Below, in pieces: positions 1 to 10,437 of a DNA stretch of 64,000 nucleotides (within the stretch, counting starts at the first letter, position 1; every line of letters begins with the position of its first letter). A model generated the notes under the pieces. It was not told the origin of the DNA, ran no database searches, and worked only from the letters and a program-made list of their open reading frames with translations. Source of the DNA: Cyclobacteriaceae bacterium (GTDB lineage: Bacteria; Bacteroidota; Bacteroidia; Cytophagales; Cyclobacteriaceae); NCBI GenBank assembly GCA_019638395.1, contig JAHBTX010000005.1, positions 427,169 to 491,168 of the forward strand, read 5' to 3'. Made by a program: the position numbers and the translations under genes.

Positions 1-1185
1 CGGCAGTTTGCACATCATAAACTCGGGTTTCCGCGCTCCGGATCTTTCCGAACCCAATTTTTAATCGAATCCGTAACGGCCTTACAGGAAAAATTAATGC
101 AAGCAGGCTCAAATCTGATTGTTCGGTTTGGTTTACCAGAGTTCATTATACCTGAAATTTGTACCGAAAATAAAGTTTCGCATGTCTTTATCGGTAGCGA
201 GGTTGCGAGTGAGGAAGTAAGTATTCTTAATTCCTTGACCCGCGCGCTTGGCAGTAAAAAGGTGGGTGTTCAAACCTTTGATACCTCCACACTTATTCAC
301 CCCAATCATTTACCTTTTGCGTTGGCGAACCTTCCCAATCAGTTTACTCTATTTCGCAAACAAGTAGAACGCAATTGGATCGTGCAACCTCTGTTTGAAG
401 AACCCGAAATTAAATCGTTGCCACAACTTGAACCCGGTACAATCCCCAACCTGAAAGAGTTGGTATTACCAGCTATAACACCTGACCTTCGTAGTGTAAT
501 TACCTACAAAGGTGGCGAGGCCGAAGCACACCAGCGATTGAAAGAATACATCTGGGATAAAGACTTGCTAAAAGTGTATAAAGAAACCCGTAACGAATTA
601 ATCGGTCCGGATTATTCCTCCAAATTTTCACCTGCTTTAGCATTGGGGTGTATCTCGGCCCGAAGTATTTATTACGAAGTAAAAAAATATGAGTTCGATA
701 GAGTAAGCAATGAATCCACGTATTGGCTAATCTTTGAATTACTGTGGCGCGATTACTTTCGGTTTGCTTCGCAAAAATATGGCTCCCGGATTTTTCAACG
801 TTTCGGAATCAGCAATAAGCACATCAACTGGAAACATGACCTTGAAAAATTTAATGCATGGCGATTAGGTAAAACCGGTGTTGACTTTGTAGATGCTAAT
901 ATGAAAGAACTGCTGCTTACAGGCTTTATGAGTAACCGCGGCCGCCAAAATGTGGCCAGCTATCTAACCAAAGATTTAGGTATCGACTGGCGCTGGGGAG
1001 CTGCCTGGTTTGAAAGTCAATTGATCGACTACGATGCATGTAGTAACTGGCTGAACTGGGCCTATGTGGCCGGGGTGGGTAACGATCCACGACAAGACCG
1101 CTATTTTAATATTGAAAGCCAGGTAAGAAAGTATGATCCGGATAGACTTTATATGAAATTATGGATAGGCAAGCAGGAATTTTGA
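1..1185 (+). CDS. DASH-family cryptochrome/photolyase, 5' end outside window
   Basis: The reading frame is open from base 1, so the N-terminal part lies upstream; 394 residues are visible. The fragment carries the end of the photolyase alpha/beta domain and the full FAD-binding helical domain. Recognisable motifs are LALGCISARSIY, FELLWRDYFRF, GFMSNRGRQNVASYL and the WNWAYVAGVGNDPR-type flavin/DNA-binding stretch, with the C-terminal RKYDP typical of DASH proteins. The family binds FAD and a folate antenna and repairs pyrimidine dimers, mainly in single-stranded DNA, using blue light. The first internal Met (base 97) is not the true start, because homology-like sequence continues before it. 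The stop is TGA at 1183-1185. DASH rather than CPD class I is inferred from these motifs. Confidence 0.9.
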   Translation, partial: RQFAHHKLGFPRSGSFRTQFLIESVTALQEKLMQAGSNLIVRFGLPEFIIPEICTENKVSHVFIGSEVASEEVSILNSLTRALGSKKVGVQTFDTSTLIHPNHLPFALANLPNQFTLFRKQVERNWIVQPLFEEPEIKSLPQLEPGTIPNLKELVLPAITPDLRSVITYKGGEAEAHQRLKEYIWDKDLLKVYKETRNELIGPDYSSKFSPALALGCISARSIYYEVKKYEFDRVSNESTYWLIFELLWRDYFRFASQKYGSRIFQRFGISNKHINWKHDLEKFNAWRLGKTGVDFVDANMKELLLTGFMSNRGRQNVASYLTKDLGIDWRWGAAWFESQLIDYDACSNWLNWAYVAGVGNDPRQDRYFNIESQVRKYDPDRLYMKLWIGKQEF

Positions 1186-1227
1186 GGTGCGGAGAAGGAC
1201 CGTCATCTTAAAATTCTTATAAATCAG

Positions 1228-1235
1228 TAGTTTTG
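1228..1235 (+). promoter_or_regulatory. Bacteroidota -7 element (TAnnTTTG) for the LemA gene
   Basis: TAGTTTTG matches the TAnnTTTG consensus used by the primary sigma factor of this phylum. It lies 20 bases before the ATG at 1256, implying a short leader of roughly 14 bases. No convincing -33 TTG at ideal spacing was assigned. Confidence 0.6.
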
Positions 1236-1255
1236 CATCGATAACAATAATTTAT

Positions 1256-1846
1256 ATGAGCAAAGGACTAATTACCGTTTTAGTAATTGTAGTTGTAATT
1301 GTGGTATTTGGTGGCGGTTTCTTTTTGTGGGGAACCGGAGTTTATGATAAGGCTGTTGGATCGCAGGAATCAGTGAACGAAGCTTTTGCTAACGTACAAG
1401 CTACCTATCAGCGCAGGGCAGATTTAATACCTAACCTGGTTGCAACCGTAAAGGAAGCAGCAGAAAATGAGCGCGGAATTTTAACCGCAGTAACACAGGC
1501 ACGTGCCGGTATAGTTGATGCAAAAACTCCTGAGGATTTGGAAATAGCTGGCCGTAAAATCAACACCGCTATTAACCTGGCTTTCGAGGCTTATCCGCAA
1601 ATCCGATCAACAGAAAATTTTCAAGAATTACAATCGCAATTGGAGGGTACCGAAAATCGCATTAATGTAGCGCGGCAACGGTATAACGAAGCGGTAAAAG
1701 AATATAACACGTATGTGCGGGGCTTCTTCAAACGATTTGCTTTAGGCCTTTTTGGCGGGGGCGAAGACTTTAGTGTGAAAAAAGGTTTTGAGGCTGCTGC
1801 CGGATCGGAAAATGCTCCGAGTGTTCAGGATGCTTTTAACAAGTAG
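1256..1846 (+). CDS. LemA family protein
   Basis: This 196-residue protein has one N-terminal membrane segment (about residues 5-27, Val/Ile-rich then GGGFFLW). The LemA core follows, with NVQATYQRRADLIPNLV and helical segments up to about residue 150. LemA proteins are widespread small membrane-anchored proteins with the helical bundle outside the cytoplasm; their biochemical role is not settled. It is monocistronic here: it lies after the cryptochrome, and a bidirectional terminator separates it from the convergent infB. The ATG at 1256 is preceded by a good -7 promoter element. In many genomes LemA is followed by TPM-domain proteins; none is present here. Confidence 0.9.
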   Translation: MSKGLITVLVIVVVIVVFGGGFFLWGTGVYDKAVGSQESVNEAFANVQATYQRRADLIPNLVATVKEAAENERGILTAVTQARAGIVDAKTPEDLEIAGRKINTAINLAFEAYPQIRSTENFQELQSQLEGTENRINVARQRYNEAVKEYNTYVRGFFKRFALGLFGGGEDFSVKKGFEAAAGSENAPSVQDAFNK

Positions 1847-1877
1847 ATAGAACTTATACAAATAGCCGTTTGAAGTC

Positions 1878-1913
1878 AAAAAAAAGCCTGATCAGAAATG
1901 GCCAGGCTTTTTT
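1878..1913. terminator. Bidirectional terminator between LemA gene and infB
   Basis: Inverted repeat with arms AAAAAAGCCTG and CAGGCTTTTTT around a 12-base loop. A runs on one side and T runs on the other give a U-tract in both directions, which suits the convergent gene pair. Confidence 0.8.
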
Positions 1914-1934
1914 GTTGATTCCATTTTTTGGAGA

Positions 1935-4601
1935 TTATATCTTCTTCACCTCGCGGTTTTCATAGCTTTCAATTACATCGCCCACTTTAATATCCGCAAA
2001 GTTTTTAATGCTGATACCACAATCAAAGCCTGCCTTCACTTCGCTGGCATCATCTTTAAAGCGTTTCAGTGCTGTCATCTCACCAGAATATACCACAATG
2101 CCTTCGCGTATTAACCGAATCGGGTTGTTGCGTTTAATATAACCATCGGTAACCATCGAACCGGCTACCGTTCCTACTTTCGAAATCTTAAATACTTCGC
2201 GCACTTCGGCATTACCCACAATTACTTCTTCCATCTCCTTCTCAAGCATACCTTCCATGGCCGCTTTAATCTCATCGATGGCATCGTAGATAATAGAATA
2301 CAATCTGATTTCTATTTCTTCATTTTCGGCCAACCTTCTTGCCGAAGCTGACGGTCGCACCTGGAAGCCAAGAATAATCGCATCGGAAGCCGAAGCCAAC
2401 AACACATCTGATTCTGAAATCTGACCAACTCCCTTGTGGATAATTGCTACTGCTACCTTTTCAGTTGAAAGTTTCAGCAATGAGTCGGACAATGCTTCTA
2501 CCGAACCATCTACATCACCCTTCACAATTACGTTTAGTTGTTTAAACGAACCAATAGCCAAACGTCTTCCTATTTCATCCAGGGTAATATGTTTCTTGGT
2601 GCGAATGCTTTGCTCGCGCAAAATCTGGCCGCGTTTGTTAGCAAGTTCACGTGCCTCGCGGTCGCTTTCCATTACCTGGAATTTTTCACCTGCTTGTGGT
2701 GCGCCATCCAGGCCCAATACCTGAACAGGCGTAGAGGGCCCAACTTTTTGCACGCGCTTGCCGGTATCATCAAACATAGCCTTTACACGGCCAAAATTAG
2801 ATCCGGCAACCATTACATCACCAACACTCAGGCTTCCGGCCTGTACCATTAATGTGGTTACATACCCACGACCTTTATCAAGCGAGGCTTCAATAATAGA
2901 TCCCACTGCGGCTTTATCGGGGTTTGCTTTTAAGTTTAGTATCTCGGCTTCGAGCAATACCTTTTCCAATAAATCGTCAATGCCTTGTCCGGTTTTTGCC
3001 GAAATGGCCTGGCATTGGTATTTACCACCCCAGTCTTCTACCAGTATATTAATTTTAGAAAGCGACTCTTTTACTTTTTCAGGGTTTGCACCTGGCTTAT
3101 CAATTTTATTAATGGCAATAATAATTGGTACGCCCGCCACCTGTGCATGGTTAATAGCTTCTTTGGTTTGTGGCATCACATCATCGTCAGCAGCCACTAC
3201 AATAATGGCTATGTCGGTAAGTTTTGCTCCCCTGGCACGCATGGCCGTAAACGCTTCGTGCCCGGGTGTATCCAAAAAGGCAATCTTATTTCCATTCTTG
3301 GTGGTTACATCGTACGCACCAATGTGCTGGGTAATGCCACCGGCTTCTGATGCCGTAACTTTTGTTTTGCGTATGTAGTCCAGCAACGAAGTTTTGCCAT
3401 GATCTACGTGACCCATGATGGTTACAATGGGTGCGCGCTCCTGTAAATCTTCTTCTGCATCTTGTTCCTGCTCTTGCTCAACTTCCTCTTCGGTTGTGGT
3501 TGTAAATTGCACATCGTACCCAAACTCATCGGCAATTACCGTTATGGCTTCCGCATCGAGGCGTTGATTGATGGAAACAAACATACCCAAACCCATACAG
3601 GTGGAGATAACATCGTTTACCGAAACATTCATGAGTGAGGCCAGGTCGTTTGCGGAAATAAACTCTGTTACCTTCAGTGTTTTGGATGACTCCTGCTCTT
3701 GTAACAAACGCTCTTCCTCTGCATCGGAAATTGCCTGTCGCTTTTCCTTGCGATATTTGGCACCGGTAACTTTCTTTTGATTTCCACTAAGCTTAGCAAG
3801 CGTTGCCCGAATCTGATCCTGAATTTCCTTATCAGTAGGTTCGGCCTTTTGTTGCCGTGGTTGAAATGTTTTTTGACCGCGCTGCTGATTACCACCCGCA
3901 GGGGCTACCGGCTTACCCGTATCCAATCGCTTACGTGGGCGTTTCTGTTGCGCGTTTTTATTCAGATCAGAAGAAGCAACCGGTTCTTTTTTCTTTTCTA
4001 CCGGTAAAGCAATTTTATCAACTACTTTCAAACCTTGTAGTTTGTCGGCTTTTGCTTTAATGGTTTCGAGTTCGGGTTGCGTGGGTTCTACTACTTTTTG
4101 CTTTTCAACTACCGCAATCGGTTCAACTACTACCGGTTTTTCTTCCGGTTCAGGTTTGTCTTCTTTTTTAGGTTTCTTCTTGTCTTTATCGAGTTCTATT
4201 TTACCCAATACTTTAATGCCTTCCAGTTTTGGTTTTTCAACCTCTACTTTTTCAGATTTAGGTTCTTCTTTTGGTTTTACAATTTCTTTAGACCCCAGGT
4301 TTTTAATCAGCACACTTTCCTCCTCATCGGTTTTCTTGCGCACCACTACTTCGGGTTCAACTTTTGCAACCGGAGGTTCATTCAATTTAATACCAATTGT
4401 TAAGCCTGATGCTTCTGCCTTTTCAGATGCCGATGATGCAAACTCTTTGGAAAGCATGGCAAACTGCTCGGCCGTAAGCTTTGCATTGGGATTATTTTCT
4501 ACGCTAAACCCCTTCTTGGCCAAAAAATCCAAAATGGTATTGTGGCCCACATTGAGTTTGCGAGATGCTTGCCCCAGTCTTATGCCTTTTTCTTCTGCCA
4601 T
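1935..4601 (-). CDS. infB: Translation initiation factor IF-2
   Basis: An 888-residue GTPase that places initiator fMet-tRNA on the 30S subunit and promotes subunit joining. The N-terminus holds an IF2_N-type helix-turn domain (about residues 3-55). A long Lys/Glu/Pro-rich linker follows (about 60-300), then a second IF2_N region and the G domain from about residue 390. G-domain motifs are GHVDHGKTS (G1), GGITQHIG (G2), DTPGHEAF (G3), NKID (G4) and SAK (G5). The beta-barrel and C-terminal fMet-tRNA-binding domains are intact. It is the last gene of the leftward rimP-nusA-infB operon and starts 53 bases after the nusA stop. The length suits Bacteroidota IF-2, whose linker is long. Confidence 0.98.
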   Translation of the reverse strand: MAEEKGIRLGQASRKLNVGHNTILDFLAKKGFSVENNPNAKLTAEQFAMLSKEFASSASEKAEASGLTIGIKLNEPPVAKVEPEVVVRKKTDEEESVLIKNLGSKEIVKPKEEPKSEKVEVEKPKLEGIKVLGKIELDKDKKKPKKEDKPEPEEKPVVVEPIAVVEKQKVVEPTQPELETIKAKADKLQGLKVVDKIALPVEKKKEPVASSDLNKNAQQKRPRKRLDTGKPVAPAGGNQQRGQKTFQPRQQKAEPTDKEIQDQIRATLAKLSGNQKKVTGAKYRKEKRQAISDAEEERLLQEQESSKTLKVTEFISANDLASLMNVSVNDVISTCMGLGMFVSINQRLDAEAITVIADEFGYDVQFTTTTEEEVEQEQEQDAEEDLQERAPIVTIMGHVDHGKTSLLDYIRKTKVTASEAGGITQHIGAYDVTTKNGNKIAFLDTPGHEAFTAMRARGAKLTDIAIIVVAADDDVMPQTKEAINHAQVAGVPIIIAINKIDKPGANPEKVKESLSKINILVEDWGGKYQCQAISAKTGQGIDDLLEKVLLEAEILNLKANPDKAAVGSIIEASLDKGRGYVTTLMVQAGSLSVGDVMVAGSNFGRVKAMFDDTGKRVQKVGPSTPVQVLGLDGAPQAGEKFQVMESDREARELANKRGQILREQSIRTKKHITLDEIGRRLAIGSFKQLNVIVKGDVDGSVEALSDSLLKLSTEKVAVAIIHKGVGQISESDVLLASASDAIILGFQVRPSASARRLAENEEIEIRLYSIIYDAIDEIKAAMEGMLEKEMEEVIVGNAEVREVFKISKVGTVAGSMVTDGYIKRNNPIRLIREGIVVYSGEMTALKRFKDDASEVKAGFDCGISIKNFADIKVGDVIESYENREVKKI

Positions 4602-4654
4602 GCCCCAAATATCGCTATTTAAATTGTTTTTCGTTGATTTTATTACTGTTAAGC

Positions 4655-5896
4655 CTATTCAAACTCCTTCTTCAAAACCGTTAACACACTGTCAATTGTT
4701 TCTTCTTCCAGATCGGTTCTACGTGCCAGTTCTTCTTTGTTAAGGTTAAGCACACTTTTGGCTGAATCAAGCCCGATGCGCTTAAGTTCATCTATCACCC
4801 AGCTTTCAATTTCATCGCTGAACTCGTCCAGATCAACATCTTCTTCTTGCTCGCCATCGGTTTCGCGGAACACATCTATTTCCATACCTACCAGGCGGCT
4901 GGCTAGTTTAATATTAAGCCCGCCTTTACCAATTGCCAACGAAACCTGATCTGGTTTTAAAAACACCGATACGCGGCTATTTTCTTTATCGATTTTAATG
5001 CTTACAATTTTTGCCGGGCTTAGTGCGCGCTGTATGTACAACTCTAAGTTTTCGGTGTAGTTGATCACATCAATGTTTTCATTTTGAAGTTCGCGCACGA
5101 TGGAGTGAATACGTGAACCTTTCATACCCACGCAAGCCCCTACAGGATCGATGCGGTCATCGTACGATTCAACCGCTACTTTGGCTCGCTCGCCCGGCTC
5201 ACGAACAACCTTTTTAATGGTAATTAAACCATCATAAACTTCTGGAACTTCCTGTTCGAACAAACGCTCTACAAATGCAGGTGCTGTGCGCGATAAAATA
5301 ATTTTCGGGCTTCCGTTCACCATATCTACCTTGTGTACTACCGCCCGTACGTTTTCGCCTTTGCGATAACGGTCTTTTTGTATTTGTTCATTGCGCGGAA
5401 TGGAGATTTCATTTCCTTCAGCATCAATCAACAGCACTTCGCGACTCAGCACCTGGTAAACTTCACCCGTAATAATTTCACCCACCAGGTCTTTATACTT
5501 TTGATATAGAATGTCCTTCTCCAAATCCTTTACTTTCTGCATCAGGGTTTGGCGTGCAGTGGTTACAGCCCTGCGGCCAAAGTCTTCCAGGTAAATCTGT
5601 TCGGCTACTTCTTCGCCTACTTCAAAATCTTCTTCGATTTTGCGGGCTTCGGTTAAGCTGATTTTATCGTGATCCCAGATGTCTTCTGAATCATCATCCA
5701 CAATCTCGCGAAAGCGCCAGATTTCCAGATCGCCTTTGTCGGCATTTACAATTATGTCGAAGTTATCGTCTTCCACATATTTTTTACGAATCATATTCCG
5801 GAACACATCTTCCAGAATACGAATCATAGTGGGGCGATCGATGTTTTTTTGTTTCGCAAAATCTGCAAACGATTCAATCAGTGTTGACGCATCCAT
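4655..5896 (-). CDS. nusA: Transcription termination/antitermination factor NusA
   Basis: This 413-residue protein binds RNA polymerase and nascent RNA to modulate pausing, termination and antitermination. The N-terminal polymerase-binding domain covers roughly residues 1-125. The S1 domain (about 133-200) starts at [13 protein letters not shown]1 has [11 protein letters not shown] and KH2 has [13 protein letters not shown], followed by a short acidic C-terminal helical part. The C-terminal acidic repeats of E. coli NusA are absent, as is usual outside gammaproteobacteria. It lies 9 bases after rimP and 53 bases before infB, the classic operon order. Confidence 0.98.
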   Translation of the reverse strand: MDASTLIESFADFAKQKNIDRPTMIRILEDVFRNMIRKKYVEDDNFDIIVNADKGDLEIWRFREIVDDDSEDIWDHDKISLTEARKIEEDFEVGEEVAEQIYLEDFGRRAVTTARQTLMQKVKDLEKDILYQKYKDLVGEIITGEVYQVLSREVLLIDAEGNEISIPRNEQIQKDRYRKGENVRAVVHKVDMVNGSPKIILSRTAPAFVERLFEQEVPEVYDGLITIKKVVREPGERAKVAVESYDDRIDPVGACVGMKGSRIHSIVRELQNENIDVINYTENLELYIQRALSPAKIVSIKIDKENSRVSVFLKPDQVSLAIGKGGLNIKLASRLVGMEIDVFRETDGEQEEDVDLDEFSDEIESWVIDELKRIGLDSAKSVLNLNKEELARRTDLEEETIDSVLTVLKKEFE

Positions 5897-5905
5897 AGTT
5901 GTTAA

Positions 5906-6373
5906 CTATTTAAAAGAGACCATTACAATTGCTTTTTCTATTTCGCTATAGGGTATTTCTACCACGTTCAGTTCTGTTTTCTTGCCCTTTATTACCGTTT
6001 CAATTTCCAGGTTTACCAAAGTTTCATTGGCCGCTATCAATTTGCCCTGGCGGATACTTTTATCTTTACCTACCACCTTTAAACCACGACCTACATTTTT
6101 TACATACTGGCGTTTCAATTTCAGAGGCTGATCTAAACCTGGTGTGCCTACCTCCAGTAAGTAGTTTTCCTTAACCAAATCCAGTTTATCTAAATCTTCG
6201 GAAAGCGCGCGGCTCAAATCAGAACAATGGTCGATGGTAATTCCGTTGTCACCATCTACAAAAACAGAAACCTTGTGCGGCTTATGTTTACTGATTACCA
6301 CATCCACTATAAAGTGGGCGGCATCCTTAAGGTGCGATTCGGCCAGTTCTTTTATTTTCCCTGCGATGTCCAT
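5906..6373 (-). CDS. rimP: Ribosome maturation factor RimP
   Basis: A 155-residue protein needed for late 30S subunit assembly. The RimP N domain carries VSVFVDGDNGITIDHCSDLSRAL, and LEVGTPGLDQPL matches the family's conserved EVSSPGLDRPL block. An SH3-like C-terminal domain follows. The ATG at 6373 was chosen; a TTG one codon upstream would add a single residue. It is the first gene of the rimP-nusA-infB operon, with only 9 bases to nusA. The upstream hairpin at 6391-6418 closes the preceding uxs transcript. Confidence 0.95.
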   Translation of the reverse strand: MDIAGKIKELAESHLKDAAHFIVDVVISKHKPHKVSVFVDGDNGITIDHCSDLSRALSEDLDKLDLVKENYLLEVGTPGLDQPLKLKRQYVKNVGRGLKVVGKDKSIRQGKLIAANETLVNLEIETVIKGKKTELNVVEIPYSEIEKAIVMVSFK

Positions 6374-6390
6374 CAAAAATTTCTATAAAC

Positions 6391-6418
6391 AAAGAGGGGA
6401 CTTTTAGGTCCCCTCTTT
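6391..6418 (-). terminator. Terminator of the ugd-uxs transcript
   Basis: Perfect inverted repeat AAAGAGGGGAC / GTCCCCTCTTT with a 6-base loop. Read leftward it is followed by a T-rich stretch; read rightward by TTTGATTTTTT, so it could act both ways. It sits between the uxs stop (6473) and the rimP start (6373). Confidence 0.75.
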
Positions 6419-6472
6419 TGATTTTTTCAAGAAGTGGTGCAAAGGTATTAAAAAAATACTTTTGCGCAAGTG

Positions 6473-7462
6473 CTACTTGTTGTAACCATCAAAACTCTTG
6501 TGGTCGCGCAGGTACAATACTTCTTTAGGCAGCGATTTGAAATATTCGTATGTGATTTTCAAACCTTCTGCCCGCGATACCTTCGGCTCCCAACCTAAAA
6601 TCTGTTTTGCTTTGGTAATGTCGGGTTGACGTTGCTTCGGATCGTCTTTGGGCAAATCCTTATACACTACTTTTTGGGTAGTGTTGGTTAGCTTAATAAT
6701 CTCTTCGGCAAATTCTTTAATGGTGATTTCGCTTGGGTTACCAATATTAACCGGCTGCGCATAGTCTGACATTAATAACCGGTAGATACCCTCTACTAAA
6801 TCATCTACATAACAGAACGAACGGGTTTGTGAACCATCGCCAAAAATAGTGAGATCTTCTCCGCGCAAAGCCTGCCCGATAAATGCCGGCAACACACGGC
6901 CATCATTAAGGCGCATGCGTGGGCCATAGGTATTGAAGATGCGCACAATGCGGGTTTCCAATCCATGAAACGTATGATAAGCCATGGTGATAGCTTCCTG
7001 AAACCGCTTGGCTTCATCATACACTCCGCGTGGGCCTACGGTATTTACATTACCGTAATACTCTTCCGTTTGCGGATGCACAGTTGGGTCTCCATACACT
7101 TCTGAAGTAGATGCGATAATGATGCGGGCTTTCTTAGCACGGGCCAATCCTAAAAGATTGTGGGTTCCTAACGAACCAACCTTCAAAGTTTGAATTGGAA
7201 TTTTCAGATAATCAATGGGGCTGGCGGGTGAGGCAAAATGAAGAATGTAATCTAACTCGCCCGGTACGTGCACAAACTTTGAAACATCGTGATGATAAAA
7301 TTCAAAGTCGGGGTGCTTAAATAAATGTTCGATGTTGCGCAAATCGCCTGTAATCAGATTGTCCATCGCAATTACGTAGTGGCCTTCTTTAAGAAAGCGA
7401 TCGCACAGGTGCGAACCTAAAAAGCCGGCTCCACCGGTTATTAATACTCGTTTTTTAGCCAT
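6473..7462 (-). CDS. UDP-glucuronate decarboxylase-type NAD-dependent epimerase (UDP-xylose synthase)
   Basis: A 329-residue extended short-chain dehydrogenase. The N-terminal Rossmann motif is [24 protein letters not shown] supplies the active-site Ser/Thr region and YDEAKR is the YxxxK catalytic pair. The [26 protein letters not shown] and NIGNP blocks are typical of UDP-xylose synthases. It would decarboxylate UDP-glucuronate to UDP-xylose in the cytoplasm for polysaccharide synthesis. The ATG at 7462 was chosen because it overlaps the ugd stop by 8 bases and gives the standard [11 protein letters not shown] start. An upstream extension would run into ugd. The ugd partner supplies the substrate, which strongly supports the assignment. 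Confidence 0.92.
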   Translation of the reverse strand: MAKKRVLITGGAGFLGSHLCDRFLKEGHYVIAMDNLITGDLRNIEHLFKHPDFEFYHHDVSKFVHVPGELDYILHFASPASPIDYLKIPIQTLKVGSLGTHNLLGLARAKKARIIIASTSEVYGDPTVHPQTEEYYGNVNTVGPRGVYDEAKRFQEAITMAYHTFHGLETRIVRIFNTYGPRMRLNDGRVLPAFIGQALRGEDLTIFGDGSQTRSFCYVDDLVEGIYRLLMSDYAQPVNIGNPSEITIKEFAEEIIKLTNTTQKVVYKDLPKDDPKQRQPDITKAKQILGWEPKVSRAEGLKITYEYFKSLPKEVLYLRDHKSFDGYNK

Positions 7463-8768
7463 AAATAGTTTCGCGTCCGATGCTGAAGTAAGTGTATCCA
7501 AGATCTTTCATTTGCTGAAGTTCGTACAGGTTGCGGCCGTCAAAAATCACTTTGCTTTTTAACAACGATGAAATTTTATCGAAGTCGGGAGTTCGAAATT
7601 CTGGCCATTCGGTAGCAATAAAAATAGCATCGGCTCCTGCGGCAGCCTCGTATGGGGTTTTGGCAAACTGAATTTTATTGCCCAACAACTGTTTTACGTT
7701 TTCCATAGATTCCGGATCGTGCGCCTGAATACTGGCACCTGCGCGTAGCAGTTCTTCAATGTTATAAAGCGCGGGAGCCTCGCGGATATCATCGGTATGC
7801 GGTTTAAATGATAGACCCCACATGGCAAAAACTTTTCCCTTCAAATCACCCCTGTAATAATCTTTGATGCGCGGAATCAGTTTTGTTTTTTGAATGGCAT
7901 TTACATCCATTACGGCATTCAAAATTTTAAAATCATAATGTACATCGGCCGAAGATTTTGCCAGGGCCTGTACATCTTTCGGGAAACAACTTCCGCCATA
8001 ACCAATACCCGGAAACAAAAAGCGTTTGCCAATGCGACTATCAGTACCAATTCCTTTGCGCACGGCATCTACATCCGCGCCTACCAATTCGCATAAGTTT
8101 GCAATTTCATTCATGAATGAAATCTTAGTTGCCAGGAATGAATTAGCTGCATACTTAGTAAGCTCAGCGGAGCGCTCATCCATAAACACCAATGGGTTTC
8201 CTTGCCGGACAAACGGTGCATAAAGTGCTTCCATTATTTTTCTGGCTTTTGCAGAAGTTGTTCCAATAACTACACGTTCAGGTTTCATAAAATCTTCCAC
8301 GGCCACACCCTCGCGCAAAAACTCCGGGTTCGATACCACATCAAATTCTGCTGTAGCTTTGGCTGCAATTCGTTCGCGAACTTTATCGGCAGTGCCTACC
8401 GGCACTGTACTTTTATCTACAACTACTGTATAATGTTTTAATAGCGGGCCCAGGTCTGAAGCTACTCCCAGTATGTACTTCAAATCTGCTGAACCATCTT
8501 CGCCAGGAGGAGTTGGTAATGCAAGAAAAATGATCTGCGCATCTTTTATTCCCTCCGCCAGGTTGGTTGTAAAAAGTAAACGCCCTTGGTTAAGGTTGCG
8601 TTCAAACAATTGCTCCAGGCCGGGTTCATATATGGTAATTTTACCCCCGCTCAGTTTTTTTACTTTCTCAGGGTCGATATCCACACAAGTAACCGTATTC
8701 CCGGTTTCTGCAAAACAAGTTCCGGTAACTAATCCAACATAGCCAGTGCCAACAACAGCAATTTTCAT
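7455..8768 (-). CDS. ugd: UDP-glucose 6-dehydrogenase
   Basis: A 437-residue enzyme that oxidises UDP-glucose to UDP-glucuronate in two NAD+-dependent steps. The N-terminal NAD-binding motif is [18 protein letters not shown]. The catalytic Cys is in GGSCFPKD (about C261), and the C-terminal UDP-binding domain includes [13 protein letters not shown]. Its stop overlaps the start of the downstream uxs gene, so the two are translationally coupled. Together they form a UDP-glucose to UDP-glucuronate to UDP-xylose route feeding capsule or exopolysaccharide. A leftward TAnnTTTG element at 8808-8801 is a likely promoter. Confidence 0.96.
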   Translation of the reverse strand: MKIAVVGTGYVGLVTGTCFAETGNTVTCVDIDPEKVKKLSGGKITIYEPGLEQLFERNLNQGRLLFTTNLAEGIKDAQIIFLALPTPPGEDGSADLKYILGVASDLGPLLKHYTVVVDKSTVPVGTADKVRERIAAKATAEFDVVSNPEFLREGVAVEDFMKPERVVIGTTSAKARKIMEALYAPFVRQGNPLVFMDERSAELTKYAANSFLATKISFMNEIANLCELVGADVDAVRKGIGTDSRIGKRFLFPGIGYGGSCFPKDVQALAKSSADVHYDFKILNAVMDVNAIQKTKLIPRIKDYYRGDLKGKVFAMWGLSFKPHTDDIREAPALYNIEELLRAGASIQAHDPESMENVKQLLGNKIQFAKTPYEAAAGADAIFIATEWPEFRTPDFDKISSLLKSKVIFDGRNLYELQQMKDLGYTYFSIGRETIYG

Positions 8769-8800
8769 TTTAAAGTGTTTAGTGTTTTGTTTGAGAGGGG

Positions 8801-8808
8801 CAAAAATA
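8801..8808 (-). promoter_or_regulatory. -7 promoter element for ugd-uxs
   Basis: On the minus strand this reads TATTTTTG, a match to TAnnTTTG, located 33 bases upstream of the ugd ATG at 8768. Confidence 0.55.
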
Positions 8809-8902
8809 AACCTTTAGACGAGTAAACAGAGGCCTATAGTGTGGTCTTTTAGATAATATTCGAACACCCTAACACTTGTTTGGTTTAGCTGATTTTACCC
8901 CT

Positions 8903-8910
8903 TACATTTG
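8903..8910 (+). promoter_or_regulatory. -7 promoter element for the acyl-CoA dehydrogenase gene
   Basis: TACATTTG fits TAnnTTTG and lies 24 bases before the ATG at 8934. It is divergent from the ugd promoter in a 165-base intergenic region. Confidence 0.6.
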
Positions 8911-8933
8911 CCCTGCTAAAAAATAACTTGAAG

Positions 8934-10085
8934 ATGGATACTGCCTTAAGTTTTGATGTGAGTGAAAACCAGAAAATGATCGCTCAGATGATTCGCGATT
9001 TTGGCGAACGGGAAATAAAGCCGTTTACCATGGAGTGGGATGAGAGCCAACATTTTCCAATCGAGCTATTTAAAAAGATGGGTGGCTTAGGCCTTATGGG
9101 GGTATTGGTTCCTGAACAGTATGGCGGCTCGGGTTTTGGATATCATGAATATGTAACAGCCATTGCGGAGATAGCTAAAATAGATGGTTCGATAGGACTT
9201 TCGGTGGCTGCGCATAACTCACTATGTACTGGTCATATCTTACAACATGCCAATGAAGAACAAAAGCAAAAGTATTTGCCCAAACTTGCTTCGGGCGAAT
9301 GGATTGGCGCGTGGGGCTTAACAGAGCCCAATACCGGATCGGATGCAGGCAACATGCGTACGGTTGCTGTTAAAGATGGCGATTACTATGTATTAAATGG
9401 AGCTAAAAATTTTATAACACATGGTAAATCGGGCGATGTAGCCGTGGTAATAGCACGCACCGGCAAAGTGGGCGACTCTCATGGCATGACAGCCTTTATA
9501 ATCGAAAAAGGAACCCCCGGATTTGCAGCTGGTAAAAAAGAAAACAAGTTGGGCATGCGGGCATCCGAAACGGCCGAGTTGATCTTTACGGATTGTCGTA
9601 TTCATAAAAGTCAAATGATTGGTAAAGAAGGCGATGGTTTTGTTCAATCATTAAAAGTTTTGGATGGTGGCCGAATTTCAATTGCAGCATTAAGTCTTGG
9701 TATTGCACAAGGTGCATTTGAGGCCGCTTTGAAGTACTCCAAAGAACGCCATCAATTCAATCAACCCATCTCAGCCTTTCAAGGTATTTCATTCAAGTTG
9801 GCGGAAATGGCCACTAAAATTGAAGCAGCCGCATTGCTTACCTATAGGGCTGCCGATTTAAAAAACAAAGGCAAAAGCGTTAACCGCGAGTCGGCCATGG
9901 CAAAACTCTATGCCTCAGAAATTGCTGTAGAGGTTGCCAACGATGGGGTTCAGATTTTTGGTGGCTATGGCTACACCAAAGATTTCCCAGCCGAAAAGTA
10001 TTACCGCGATGCGAAGTTGTGTACAATCGGTGAAGGAACCTCCGAAATTCAAAAACTGGTGATTTCGAGGTCAATTTTGAAATGA
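8934..10085 (+). CDS. Acyl-CoA dehydrogenase (short/medium-chain type)
   Basis: A 383-residue FAD enzyme for the first step of fatty-acid or branched acyl-CoA oxidation, passing electrons to ETF. The [14 protein letters not shown] block binds flavin and substrate. The middle beta-domain and the C-terminal helical domain ([40 protein letters not shown]) are complete. E367 in IGEGTSEIQ is the expected catalytic base. The ATG at 8934 was chosen over a TTG two codons earlier. It is a single gene with its own promoter, running up to rpsU, which has a separate promoter. Chain-length preference cannot be read from the sequence. Confidence 0.95.
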   Translation: MDTALSFDVSENQKMIAQMIRDFGEREIKPFTMEWDESQHFPIELFKKMGGLGLMGVLVPEQYGGSGFGYHEYVTAIAEIAKIDGSIGLSVAAHNSLCTGHILQHANEEQKQKYLPKLASGEWIGAWGLTEPNTGSDAGNMRTVAVKDGDYYVLNGAKNFITHGKSGDVAVVIARTGKVGDSHGMTAFIIEKGTPGFAAGKKENKLGMRASETAELIFTDCRIHKSQMIGKEGDGFVQSLKVLDGGRISIAALSLGIAQGAFEAALKYSKERHQFNQPISAFQGISFKLAEMATKIEAAALLTYRAADLKNKGKSVNRESAMAKLYASEIAVEVANDGVQIFGGYGYTKDFPAEKYYRDAKLCTIGEGTSEIQKLVISRSILK

Positions 10086-10112
10086 AACTTGCAGAATTGA
10101 AATTGAGAACAC

Positions 10113-10120
10113 TATATTTG
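10113..10120 (+). promoter_or_regulatory. -7 promoter element for rpsU
   Basis: TATATTTG matches TAnnTTTG and ends 19 bases before the rpsU ATG at 10140. Confidence 0.65.
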
Positions 10121-10139
10121 CAGCCCAAATAATTGAAAA

Positions 10140-10334
10140 ATGCTGATTATCAACATCAAAGAGAACGAATCGATTGACAAAGCTCTGAAGCGCTTCAAGA
10201 AGAAGTTTGAAAAAACAGGTATTTTGAGAGAATTGCGCGAAAGAACCTCTTTCACCAAGCCTTCTGTAAAAAGAAGAAGTGAAGTTATACGGGCTGCTTA
10301 CCGTCAAAAAACGTATGGTTCGGACAACGCTTAA
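10140..10334 (+). CDS. rpsU: 30S ribosomal protein S21
   Basis: A 64-residue basic protein with the S21 signature NESIDKALKRFKKKFEK followed by LRERTSFTKPSVKRR. S21 sits near the 3' end of 16S rRNA and in Bacteroidota helps occlude the anti-Shine-Dalgarno sequence, in line with the absence of SD motifs in this window. It has its own promoter and a strong intrinsic terminator immediately downstream, so it is a short independent transcript. xerC and hpf follow in the order commonly kept in this phylum. Confidence 0.97.
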   Translation: MLIINIKENESIDKALKRFKKKFEKTGILRELRERTSFTKPSVKRRSEVIRAAYRQKTYGSDNA

Positions 10335-10363
10335 GGTTTAAAGTAATTAACATTCTATACACA

Positions 10364-10400
10364 ATCCCCTACAGGTTTTCCCTGTAGGGGATTTTTTTTT
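10364..10400 (+). terminator. Intrinsic terminator after rpsU
   Basis: 12-bp perfect stem ATCCCCTACAGG / CCTGTAGGGGAT with a TTTTC loop and a T9 tract. This is one of the strongest terminators in the window. Confidence 0.92.
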
Positions 10401-10437
10401 ACATTGACCATTACAACAGGCCGCGTGCAGTTGAGTA

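Noticed and set aside
2758-3378. 206-codon frame antisense to the IF-2 G domain
   Set aside because: It overlaps the strongly conserved GTPase motifs in another frame, with no features of its own.
4042-4743. Long rightward frame antisense to the 5' part of infB
   Set aside because: It mirrors the Lys/Glu/Pro-rich IF-2 linker, giving Ser/Phe-rich artefact sequence.
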